A stretch of DNA of 64,000 bases from Atriophallophorus winterbourni (lineage: Eukaryota; Platyhelminthes; Trematoda; Plagiorchiida; Microphallidae): NCBI GenBank assembly GCA_013407085.1, contig JACCGJ010024173.1, positions 1-64,000 on the forward strand, in the 5' to 3' direction. The position numbers were made by a program, and so were the translations under genes. The first letter of the stretch is position 1. The number at the start of each line of letters is the position of its first letter. Under the pieces are notes generated by a model. That model worked only from the letters and a program-made list of their open reading frames with translations. It searched no databases and was not told the DNA's origin. Below are positions 32,700 through 44,000 of the stretch, in pieces.

Positions 32700-34015
32700 T
32701 TTATTCACCGTTACCATTACTATTATTCTTACCTATACATAAGTCTACGGACAAAATTCGCTTATATAAAACCTGATTCATACTTAAGCCCATCAAACAG
32801 ATGAGCATACTTGAAAAGATTAACACTATTCGAAAATACATTTTAGTTTTCAATCAACGCAGCTATTTTCAACCTTATTTTGCGTTATACGCTGTATTAG
32901 GTATTTGCACATATATTTGTAGCTGGCGCTGTCTTTTCGAACGCGATTTGCTCAATTATTTTGGGCATTTGAAACTTACAGTTATGAACGTATAATATCA
33001 CCTCGTGAGGCATGCTAGAATATCGTGGTATAACATGAAAGCAGAGTGTACCCGAGATATTATATATTATTATATTAGCTACATATTATTGCGTAGCCAA
33101 AACTAAAATAAATTTCTTATAAAATTAAGCATCGTAATGCATACTCAATTCCAAATCACATTTTTATGAAAACGTCAAATATTTTAATAAAATTAATTAA
33201 AAACGAATATTCTTAGTTGTCATAGGCTAGATAAATCGACTTACCATACCACGTAGCCTAGTATTCCAACATTTCCTTATGCAGAAAAATGTTTTCTTGT
33301 GCGATTTAGTTTTTCTTTATGATTTTTGGCTAAACAGCTTGCAAAAATACTGCAAACTTCAGAATCACGTTCATTGGTCTATTTCTGTTTGGCGCATGCA
33401 TACACGTTTGGATTGGTCCAATTTTAAGAGGTATTTCTATTTAAACAGAACTTAGCCTGATCTCAAATAACATTTTAATTTACCAGATAGTAATTATTTA
33501 CAATCCTAAACTTCATGTTTACTCGTCACATGACAGAACGGATATATGAACATACATCCAACGGAAAAATATCAACACAACATTTGATTAGAAATAACTT
33601 GAGTTGAAATGGATGAAGGAGATCCGATATAGTGACGTGCTGAATGGCTATGTATAACGCATGCTACAACCATGCATCATTATATCCTGATCAATATTGT
33701 CTCAGACAAATTTCGATTGATGCGAATTAAACCATTATAACGCTCATTCAACTTACTAGACTTTACTACATTCGTTTGCCTGATCTGTTCACGTTCTTTA
33801 ATCCCATGGGTAGAAACTAAAATAATACGAAACAACTGTTGAAGACGATTCAATTTTTTAAGAATAAACCCTTTGGGAAATTACGTTTTGCAATAGCTTG
33901 TTTTACTTCCATTCAATGAACTTAAGTCAGAGTTAAAATTAATAGATTTAGCTATTATCTGTAGTGGAATTCACAGCGCCACTAATTTTTTCAACAGCAT
34001 ACTGGTCAAGATAAA
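32700..34015. other. Unassigned AT-rich sequence
   Basis: No gene, RNA or repeat that I can support. Confidence 0.35.
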
Positions 34016-34019
34016 TCAA

Positions 34020-34735
34020 AAATAAGTATTGCCTAACGAATTTACTCACAAGCTTAAACGATTGGATGTGTGTTGTAGATGCAGGTGTCTGTATTCATGA
34101 ATGTAACCTTGACATTCCCAAAGTCTTTTACAAAGTCGAAAAAAATGAGAGAAACGTTATTGTTGGAAAACTATATGAATGAATCCGTGACAACAATAAC
34201 AAAAGATATATCAGAGTTGAAGAAGAAGAAGAAGAAAATGAGTTCGTGTAGATGGACATAATCGAAGCAAATCGATGTCACGAACAGTGTTTTACACGAA
34301 TGGTTGCTTGGACCAATACTGTTCCAGATCTGCATTAACAATTTACCGAAACTAAACGAAAGCAAAATGGTTCTGTTTGCTGGTAACACATTAAAACATC
34401 GAGGCAAATTAAAAGCATCAATTATTTTTTTGCTATAATCGATCTAAATGCACTACACGACTGGTCGCCAGAAAATAAAGTACCATTAAAGATACAAATG
34501 TATAAGATAATTCAGATCGGCTGCGAGCTTGGCTTTTCCTACCTATACAATCTGGAAGAACGGATATTTGAGTACAAAGTAAAGAAACGAACCGAAGTAC
34601 ATGAATGTTTTGTAGTTTTAAAAATTCTTTACAACACGATGATGTTCACAAACGCACTTATTTGCTGCCAGGCATGTTACGACGGAGATCATGGACATTG
34701 TGCACATATTGCGAATCAACTCGCTAGATGAACTC
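34020..34735 (+). mobile_element. CR1-like RT to post-RT remnant
   Basis: Nucleotide-level similarity to 24.71-25.4 kb: TTTACTCACAAGCTTAAACGAT, GGTGTCTGTATTCATG, TAACAATTTACCGAAAC with GGTTCTGTTTGCTGGTAACAC (motif C region), CGACTGGTCGCCAGAAAATAAAG, and the GGCATGTTACGACGGA stretch. The frame is broken many times and a GAAGAA run interrupts it at about 34218-34236. Confidence 0.7.
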
Positions 34736-34739
34736 GATA

Positions 34740-36265
34740 TGATCACCGATGTTGAAAATTATATTCTTAATTATAAAAAAATCTTCCATATGATAAAGCA
34801 GAATTTTCGAAAATTAAGTCATTAAGAGGTATGTAAAAATGTAGGAAAGCCATTAACTAAGACAGGATAAGTCCCATGGTACTGAATGTATGTGTGCAAC
34901 ACAAAGAGAAAGCTCTTCACTGCTTTCGGTAAAATTGAAATGTTTATCGTAAGCTGAATTTTCAAATATTCTCGAATAAAGCATTGTCTAACTTATCCTA
35001 AGCTGTGCATGAAAACATTTTGGAGTATAGGCTACTTATAAAGAACCCAATAGTAAGCAACTGAAAATTCACTGGTCTTCGTTGTCACACGCAGTGAGTC
35101 GTCATGCATTTATTATGATTGGAGTAGGTTTCTTTAACAGAATTATCCCATTTCAACTAAATTTTCTGCTCTGAAATCTTTTGACGTGAAAATTTTATTT
35201 CCTAAATTGATATCCAAATAAAATGTCCAGCACGATAAAGCTACCACGAGTATGTGTTGTATACAATGTTAATATTATGTAAACCAAATATTTTTATGCC
35301 ACAAAATGTAGACTATCCATTTATGTTTAAAAAATGTCGGCTGCATCGAGTATAAATCTAAATATTGCCTTCTCGTGCATTATGAAATTTGATATGTTAT
35401 TACGTTTTGATAAAATCTGCCTTTTGATGAACTGACGAAGTTTAAACGTAGTTTAATTAAATGCTGGGATTATTATAGCTGCATGTCGAATTAGGCAGCA
35501 GCCGGATTATCGTGAGATTTTATTTCAAATTAAATTTATGTATGCTTTATGCTTTTGAACTGACCACAAAGTCGACATTATCCATTTATTTTTTTAAATG
35601 CATTCTTCACTTCTTCCTTCCTGCTAATTTCAGCGTGGTTCAAATATTACGATGAATTATATGGATTATATTTCTGAAAAATTCCAATTTCAATTGAATA
35701 CTTCCAGCAATTTAAATTTCGGGTTTTCCTACTTCAAGGGTGTCGTAAATAATTTGGCATTGTGAGTACCCGCGACGAATGCATGCGAAATTATTATTGA
35801 GGTTCAGTTTATTGGTTTTTCTAGCGTTCACTTTGGAATTTAACAGTTGATCAAATTGATCGACTTCACGAAGACAATTCAAACATATCAACTGTACACG
35901 GAATAAAAATGCACGAAAGTCAGCTCTTATTCAAATTAATGTTTATTATCTATCCCTAGTTAAATATTCACGTCCTCGTAAAATGCTAATGACACAAGAT
36001 TGTTTATATTTTGTCAATATCAGTATAAGCAACAAATGCAACATTTTGGGACACATAGCTGTACGAGCATTCCAATACGAAATCCCAAGCCTTAAACTGC
36101 ATTGGATATATAAACTGTGGGTTCCTGATTAATCTGCTCAAGTTTTAAGAATGAATACAGAAAAAATGCAGGATTAAAACAGCGGTAAATCACTTAGATT
36201 AATATTTTTTAAAAGCACTGTCGCAGCAGTGTTAAGATTAAGTTTTTTTCGCGTAATCAGTTGGA
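34740..36265. other. Unassigned AT-rich sequence
   Basis: No supported features. Confidence 0.35.
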
Positions 36266-36510
36266 TGGAACTATTCGAGAAATTTGCACGGATGTGCGAT
36301 CGTACAGTACTTATGTGCTGTGCGGCCAACACCGTGCTAAATTGATTCGCCATTGGTGGTGAGCTGCATCCTGAAACTGGCTGGAGTCTCACTACCATTT
36401 CTGTTTTTTTTCTCATATCTGTCTAGGCCTGGGCAACCTGACAGTATCTTAGCCCACGTGCAGTCTCTGACTGTACGGCACTTTGCCTGGATCAGGCTTG
36501 TGCTCTCATA

Positions 36511-36604
36511 CCACCGGTTCTCGTCCGATCACCGAAGTTAAGCAACGTTGGGCCCGGTTAGTACTTGCATGGGTGACCGGCTGGGAATACCGGGTGTCGC
36601 GGCC
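36511..36604 (+). rRNA. 5S rRNA partial (pseudogene), 3' part
   Basis: Carries GATCACCGAAGTTAAGCAAC, GGGCCCGGTTAGTACTTGCA and GGGTGACCGGCTGGGAATAC, the near-universal 5S core including the internal promoter boxes A, intermediate element and C. The final GTCGCGGCC pairs perfectly with the GGCCGCGAC at the start of the next piece. It lacks the first ~26 bases, so it is not a standard 5S gene. Confidence 0.9.
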
Positions 36605-36609
36605 GTTTT

Positions 36610-36649
36610 GGCCGCGACCATACCACGTTGGAAACACCGGTTCTCGTCC
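36610..36649 (+). rRNA. 5S rRNA partial, 5' end
   Basis: GGCCGCGACCATACCACG through ACCGGTTCTCGTCC, the first 40 bases of a 5S gene, placed after the 3' part and a GTTTT spacer. It stops exactly at the target duplication. Confidence 0.85.
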
Positions 36650-36809
36650 ATTCGAGAAATTTGTCGTTGACAGCATGTGAATCGTGTTATTCAAAGTTTT
36701 GAAGGAATTCAAAGTTTTAATGGTCCAAAAAGCAAATACTTTACAGTAACCCTAGATTTAAAATATAGGGAATGCATAAAAACAACACAAATGCTTTATC
36801 AATATGTAA

Positions 36810-37080
36810 AGTCAGCATGTGTATTCAGGTGCGAGGTTGGATTTTGTCAACATATACTTGTCAAGTTCAGCCTTGAACATGTTCAGGCTTGATGCACAAA
36901 TGATATGTGGGGGCAGAGAGTTCAATATAAAACAAACTTGGATAGCAATTAACTTGTAGCCCTGCGATCTGCTACAACGTGCTTCTTGAAGATGAAACAG
37001 GTGTTCAAGTTGGTGATCCAATGTATGCATAATGTTGAACAGCAGGATCAAGTCACCTCTGCGACGCGGTACGAAAAGTC
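36810..37080 (-). mobile_element. CR1-like C-terminal fragment, antisense
   Basis: Minus-strand frame 36812-37051 has LLFNIMHTLDHQLEHLFHL, then SRSQGYKL, VCFILNSLPPHIICASS and MFKAELDKYM, a CR1 3' end. The boundaries are approximate. Confidence 0.75.
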
Positions 37081-37497
37081 AAACAGGTTTAGATTTGGCC
37101 AGTTATTTAGTCCGGTGTTAATACACTATCAGAAAAACCCGTTTATATTTGCCATTAAAACCTTCGTAAACATAATGCTTCAAATCTTCGACGGACAACA
37201 TTGATCACTTAGCTACTTGTCGCGCTGCAATTAAAATGGTTTGAGGTTGTAGATGTTTCCGTGTGCGCTTGGTCAAAATGTATTCGATTACTTTCGAGAC
37301 AACAACAGATGGGCTCATCGTTTGCGAAAGGTAAACGGTCATTACCATTGTAAATCAGAGTAATCGGTGTTGCTTTCAATTTTGGTGTTACTTTCCTTCA
37401 TGTAATGTATTAAGCTGGTGTTTAGCAATGCGTTCCATCACCAAACAACCTTAGCTTGAAAATAAATAATCATGGACATACTCACACATTGTTATGT

Positions 37498-37498
37498 G

Positions 37499-37532
<34 letters not shown>

Positions 37533-37545
37533 CATGATATCTAAT

Positions 37546-37580
<35 letters not shown>

Positions 37581-37622
37581 CTATAAATATATATATTATA
37601 TATATATATATATATAATAGTA
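37498..37622. repeat. TA-rich microsatellite
   Basis: About 120 bp of interrupted (TA)n. Confidence 0.9.
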
Positions 37623-37979
37623 GCATTTATTATATTTTTCTCTAAGCCAATGATTCAGCATACAAAGTACTAAAAATGATCTAAGTCAGTATCGCTTGAA
37701 GCTTTCAACATAGAAAGACAATCATATGTATCGAAAACATCAAATTCGTCTAAAAGTAAGAACGATGTGAACTGGATGTCAGGTCAACACGTGGCGCGGA
37801 TTAGAGCTCGAATGGTCAGTTTCATATGGCCACTTTGAAGACGGTCACTATTTTCGAAAGGCATCAGTAAGGTCACAGGAAAAGACTGAAAAGTCAGAAA
37901 AAATGATCAGAAAGAGTATTTAATTCCCTAACACAAGGACAGAAGACGTGAAACTATTTGCACTTTGGTTCTGGAGAAA

Positions 37980-38560
37980 ATAGAATAGAAGCAAAAATGG
38001 ATTACAAAAGTAGATTTGAGAAAGCTAGGAAACGAATAGAAACGGGAGATTAACATTTAACGGGGAGAAAAGATCTCATAGAATTTAGGGCTGAGATGTG
38101 AAGAGATAGGCGACTAAAATCTCTTGGAATGACAGAGGTTAATAAATACAAAATTCAACAAGAGGCTACAGCAGCTAAAGAAAATAACATGAAGTGTTAC
38201 GATATAATGCGAGCATCCGGAATATCTCCAAATGGATTCAGCCAAACACAATAATGAAAAAAGAATAGTGTGGGGACGCCATAAAAATTAAGTGAGCATG
38301 CTAAATATAATCACCATAAACCGCCAACTGTTTTGCCATCAAAAGAGTTGAAAATCATCATCAATGAAAAATATCAAGATAACATTCGAATCCTTGAAAA
38401 ACTCAAGTCTGTGAATTGAGGCAAATTTCATCGAACACGTTCGGAAAGATTAGCAGGAGAGATCTGATTTGAAGCTCGGACAATTGACGAAATTTCAGAG
38501 AAAATCAATTTACTGCTGCAATGGCAGGTCATTATTATACAGTTGTTCACAAGGTAATTA
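37980..38560 (+). pseudogene. Decayed coding-like stretch, unidentified
   Basis: Broken frames read MDYKSRFEKARKRIETGD, then RRLKSLGMTEVNKYKIQQ and KELKIIINEKYQDNIRILE. The charged, helical style is reminiscent of the linker before a non-LTR RT, but I cannot assign a family. It precedes the 38.8-kb short repeat. Confidence 0.25.
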
Positions 38561-38784
38561 CCAAAATTATACTGTAGGGACCTAACCAGGCGTTATTTCA
38601 AAGATTGTGATCAGAACAATCAAGTTTATAGCAAGAAAGTTAACAGAAATATAGCATTGCTTGTCAGCACTCTATAATAGAATAATTCCTTGAAGGGCAA
38701 TCATCATTTTATGCGACCTACGTGGACATCATGGTAGGTTCTGACATTTTTCCCAGAGAATCATTTTAAGGAGGTGTTCAGTGC

Positions 38785-38955
38785 ATTAGCAATGGATTTT
38801 AATTACGAGCTTTTTTATTACATGTAGAACACTGTTCCCCGACACAACATATGAGCCAAAAGCGCCGAAACGTCAGACGATAACCGACAACCCGTAATAA
38901 TTCGGGTTTCGGAGGGATTGCAAGAGTTTGGTTCGAGCGACCATACTCTGGAAAG
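38785..38955 (+). repeat. Short repeat also present at 23.0 kb
   Basis: See the copy at 22975-23125. Ordered shared blocks with about 30% divergence by eye. Confidence 0.5.
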
Positions 38956-38989
38956 CACTAGGAAATAAAAACGTACGCTGCCGTCGAAC

Positions 38990-40950
38990 AATATACAATT
39001 CGTTAAATTCAGTCAAACTAGTTTAGCGTAGTTAAATCTTGATCTGTGACGGTTAGTACGAAATATATCGACAAATTAGATCGAACTGACAGCCGGAACA
39101 GGTATGTTGAGGGTTGTTGTGGGTTGTCTATAAAAGGTAGGCATATTCTCCATTATTCGTCAAGTGCGCAATAAACGCGTTTCATTAATTGACCTTCTAT
39201 TGCGTTGTAGGAATCGTGTACAGGCTGACTTCAGGAATGAATCAGGACAAAATCGATGGGTAGAAGTGAAACGCAGCTGGTGAAGTGTTTAATGTTGATC
39301 GAGTGACTCGAAGCCATTTCAGACAACATTGTAAAAGCTAAAACAAGGTAATCTCTCACCTCTCATAAAAAATATTAAAAATGTAAAAGTTATCGTAGGA
39401 CGATAACGAAAATCCTGTTTGGCAATCATTTAAACCAATAATTGGGTTGGGACAAGCGATGGGCTTCGCACACCAGTCGACCACGACAAAAAATATTATT
39501 AAACAGGAATTCAGAAATAAAGGAAACTGAATTACCCAAGAGAAACTTGCTGAAGAGCTGTCGAGAGTGTAGCAATTGCTTTAAATTGACATTTATTTCG
39601 CTGTAAATACCAAAACAAAACAAAATCTGTTTATGTGAATTTTTTGTATTCGTTTGCTCTATACTTACTACGCCAGATAAAGCGATGTCTTTGTGAATAC
39701 ATCTTCACAAAATTTCAGTTGAAACGAAAGCGTTTAGATTTTTTATATACAATTAAATTTGAACAAAGAGAATAATATTCATATTTATAAAGAAAAACGT
39801 TTCAAATCGAGCACAAGATATATCGACGAAGAGTAATTTCTGGTTGTATTTTGTTCACATTCATATCATCTTCCGTAAGTTGTTACGTTTAATAATTTAC
39901 TTTTTGTATAAAATTCCACTTTTGAACCAAAATTAATATTAAAGTTGGCATTTCTGTCATTATCATTTGAGCTACATGAAATTTTAGTCATGAACCAAAA
40001 GGCCATACCAATGAAAATAACATTATTATCAGCAGAGCTGGATTTCGCTTAGAGGAAAATCGTTTAAAATATTGAAAATAATTTTTGGAATTTACGACAG
40101 TAAAGCACATGAACCCACATGATAGAGTTTAGCAAAATGACGTCGCGGAAAACATTTATTGTTAAAAAAACGCATTTATCTCTTCCAACGTGCTCAGATT
40201 AGTTTTTCTCAAAAGTCGTTCTCAAGCAAAAATCCATATTTGCATGCATATTTATCACCAAAGTCCTTTGTTTGCTACCCTCTAAACAAAAAACAGCGCG
40301 AATTCTGTCCTTCGGTATGCTTCATGTAAATGTATGCAAGTTCGCATTTTCTTTCAGCACTCCATATATGAGAAGCCACATTTGGTTCGACAGGTTTTTT
40401 CAGGCCAAACATATGGCTTCAAATATCAAATTTTGCGTATTAGAATATTTTGCTGATCACCTTTATGCAAAATAAATAAGTTTGCACAATTTATTTGCTA
40501 GCGCTAGTTCAGAAAATCAATTCTGAACAGAATTCGGTGTTCATTATTTAGTTCACTATTTTTTCTTATCAACAGCAAAATCGATAAACAGCGTTCGCCG
40601 TTTATAGAGAGAAATAGAATATAAACTTTTACAGAGAAAAAGAAGTATATAACAACCAAGCTGAATCAAAATTCTGAACAACAAAATGGTTAATATGAAT
40701 GATTTAGATAAATCATAGTTGGTGTTTCATTATCTTCATTGCATAATCCTTCAAAATGATAATAAGCAAGGCATTTTGAAATCGATGTTCTATTTGCCAA
40801 TGTTTGAAGATCAGACACATATATAACATGGTAGATTCAGTCAATGAGTTCCATGCTGATACACTGTACAAATGTGCAGTAAGCTTGTGGCTAATGTCTC
40901 TCCATGAATGTTGAATGCAGAAAAGACGGAGCTGAGCTTTATCCTAATTC
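38990..40950. other. Unassigned sequence downstream of the ZDHHC-like gene
   Basis: Includes a TATAAAA (39131) and an AATAAA (about 39171) within 50 bp, which might mark an LTR remnant. The rest shows no gene. Minus-strand AATAAA forms (plus TTTATT at about 40490) could serve the palmitoyltransferase 3' end but are 0.47 kb away. Confidence 0.3.
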
Positions 40951-40956
40951 TTTAAT

Positions 40957-41082
40957 TCAGTCATTTCTGTTAAACCCAGCGTTATCACAAGAGGAATAAT
41001 TACACGATCCATGTGAGGTGTAACGTGGACTGACGTGACCGGTGTAGGAATTTTCATCTTCACCTTCTCCCATAATTGGGGG
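40957..41082 (-). CDS. ZDHHC-like exon 9 (last)
   Basis: The acceptor TTTGTTTCAG is strong. 41 codons from [10 protein letters not shown] to NRND and TGA, phase 0 from exon 8. The tail includes a few cysteines of unknown role. Confidence 0.75.
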   Translation of the reverse strand, partial: PPIMGEGEDENSYTGHVSPRYTSHGSCNYSSCDNAGFNRND

Positions 41083-44000
41083 CTGAAACAAAAATTTCAT
41101 GCTTATGTAATTCAGTGACTTATGCACGATAAAAAACTTGAACACAGTTAGCAGCGAGGTGCTAGAAAATGGCAATAGAATATTTTTACTGTTAAAAAAT
41201 ATTGCAATAAACAATTACAATTTTTATTGCTCCACCAGAATTTTAATATTTTATTATGTAATAATTACACAACGGATGCATCTGAACTCAATGTTAAAGG
41301 CTGAGAGTATGATATTTTATATAAGAATATAAGACAACCGTTGTTGTAGTTTAATCTAAAAATCTATTTCGTTCAATTCACTGATAATGAAGTTGATGGA
41401 ATCCTCCATTCACTCAGTTGGATAATGTTCAAACAAAGTCAAACTTTGAATCTACTTTTCACAAGATGATCCGCGGCGTCATTTCTGGGAATCTGAGCAA
41501 TATAATAGTTGGTGGAATAACGCATGAGTGGCTACATCAAGTTTATGCATACGAGTTGCTATTATTTCTAAATTTCGTCATTGAATGGGAGATGTTAGAC
41601 TGCAACCCATGTGTTTGCGAAACGAATTAATTAAATTTCGAAAAAATATTTTTTTCGATTCCATCGCTGCGTTTAATCAAAGCCGTTTCCATTTCGCCAT
41701 TGCGGTTCCTCAAATCTCGTAAATTTTTTTGTGCATATGTTCGGGCTGTCAAAATTAATAATTTTATTGACTCATTATCTCATTAGAAGTTGGTATTGTT
41801 TAATAAAATAGCTCTTTCTCTTTTTTACCATTGCTCCTTTATTAACATACTGTTCTTCTTTCTAGAATATCGCACTGTCTGATATGGTAAAAATTCCGCA
41901 TCATCTTTAAAACAAATTTTATTTTTATATTCAATCCATTCTATCATCACTACATGTCTAATCACGAAAAAATTGTCTTGCATACAGGTCTTATCAATTC
42001 GGATGATTTCAAAATATCCTTCAAGTTTAGCAAAATGCCGCTCAGCACCCTAAAATTATACTTCATGTTTAGACTCGAAAAAAGCATACACAAAATGGCC
42101 GAAATTACAAATTGGTTGGAGGGGATGTTTATTCGGCTTAGGTTCACATTGATGACATGCCAACCAGAGTTTTAGGGTAATGATGATATGTTAGAAATCT
42201 ACCGTGTTTGTATTTGATTCGAAATTTTTATTTGTTCCATTGCACATATAGAATTCACTGTCTCAAGTTACCTAATAATAAAAACTAGTTCAATGTCAAC
42301 ACTGTGTAATAGAAAAATTCTTGACTTACAGATACTTGTGTTACAGGAGAACCGAACCCAATTATTTCATCTTTATTGTCTCTTTCTTTTTCAGTGAATG
42401 GATTATGAAGATATGTAGAAGCAGTTTGTCCGCTGAGAGAAGAAATTCCTGATTGCATTCTTTCATTATCTCCCAAGCTTTGTGCTGCGCTACATTGGAA
42501 AAAATAATTTTAAAAGTGTGGATGCATCAGTTTCTTACAAATATTTTTATAGCGGTGATTTTTAAAGACATTTCAATAATATCAAAATTAAACTGTGCAT
42601 AACATGTCGCACAAAACGTAATTAATGTGTCCTAATAGTGAAAATAAGCGTAATTGATTTTCATTTATTCGTTGATTGAAAAATGTAAATCACCTGAAAA
42701 TTTACTATCTAGCCGTTAGTCATGAACTGAATTCCGAAATATGTGAAAAATGCAATTGTTTTCCCGATTTAATTAACTTTATAAATTGAAGCAATTTCGC
42801 TGTGGGATAGCTGAGTAAGCCTAAGTAAAGTGAAGTATTGAACAACTGAAATATTATCAGAACAGTACATCCTAGTGAGTTATAACATCAATATTGTACC
42901 GTTGCTTCAAAATCAACTTTTATTCATCATTTATACTGATTCGAGGTTTAGTAAAAATAATCCTTATGTCTTCGCCTGTTTAGGGCATGCAACACATAAT
43001 AGTTAGCCTGGGATATGAGCAAAATGATAAACTAGTACATTTTAATATAAGTACAAACACACATATATATATATATCTTTGTTGATATTGCGTTTTACCA
43101 TTATTAGTTTTTTGAATTCAGCGTGCATCATATATATATATATATATATTGAATTACCCCAATGCATGTTTTATTGCTTACACAATATCAAGATTACAGA
43201 CAAATTTAGCGTCTTTGAATAGGTTTTTTTGCTTTAAATCCTCATCGCACAAACATGTAACAAGTAGGTGTGAAATGAAATTTTTACTTTACTTGATGTG
43301 TGTGTGAGGTGTGATGGAATGCATGCAACTGAGCTGTGTTTTTTATTGGAAAACGTAGTAAGTCATTTTGCTTTCATTTTAGAAATTTAATAAATTAGCG
43401 TAATATCTGCACTATTAATGCTTCAAATTGTGTAAAGCTTCTTGTAACTTGACAGTAAGATAACGGAATTTCACGAATAATTATAGAGATTCTGCCAACT
43501 AACAAATGTGTTTGAAAATAGAAATTCATAACGCTAAGCTGGATTACTCACTTTGTTTTCGGTGCTCCACTCGTATCATTCTAGATAGTGGAAAAATTTA
43601 GGCATAATATACCAAATAAAAAAGGTCAAATAAAATAGAAATTCTTCATTGAGCAGATAGTTAACGTTTAGTAGAATTATGCGTAAACAAAGGAATTCTT
43701 TGTCATGAAAGAAATGAACTATTTCCAAAGATGAGTGTAAGCATGAAATGTTAGATTAATATGAAGTATGGTGTTTTTGTACACAGGTAGAATTGTACGG
43801 ACAGCATACAAAAAAAATACTTTTCAGAGCCAAGCACTCTAATTACTGTACAAAATAATATACTGAACGATTAGTGTTAGAAATCCGAGAGCTAAACAGA
43901 GACCCATGTTCCTTCGTGTTTGATGAAACAAATTAAATGAAACAACGTCAGTAATCTGACGCTTCGCAGCAATATGGTTATATATTTTCATACTTCTGCA

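Larger units (their letters stand above)
36287..36649 (+). mobile_element. Composite SINE-A plus permuted 5S rRNA insertion
   Basis: 363 bp flanked by perfect 14-bp duplications ATTCGAGAAATTTG (36273-36286 and 36650-36663), so it was inserted as one unit. 36287-36513 is a complete SINE-A ending CTCATACCA. From about 36511 to 36604 is 5S rRNA from the ACCGGTTCTCGTCC region to its 3' end. A GTTTT follows, and 36610-36649 is the 5S 5' end up to the same ACCGGTTCTCGTCC. The 5S part is therefore circularly permuted with about 14 bp of overlap. Confidence 0.9.
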
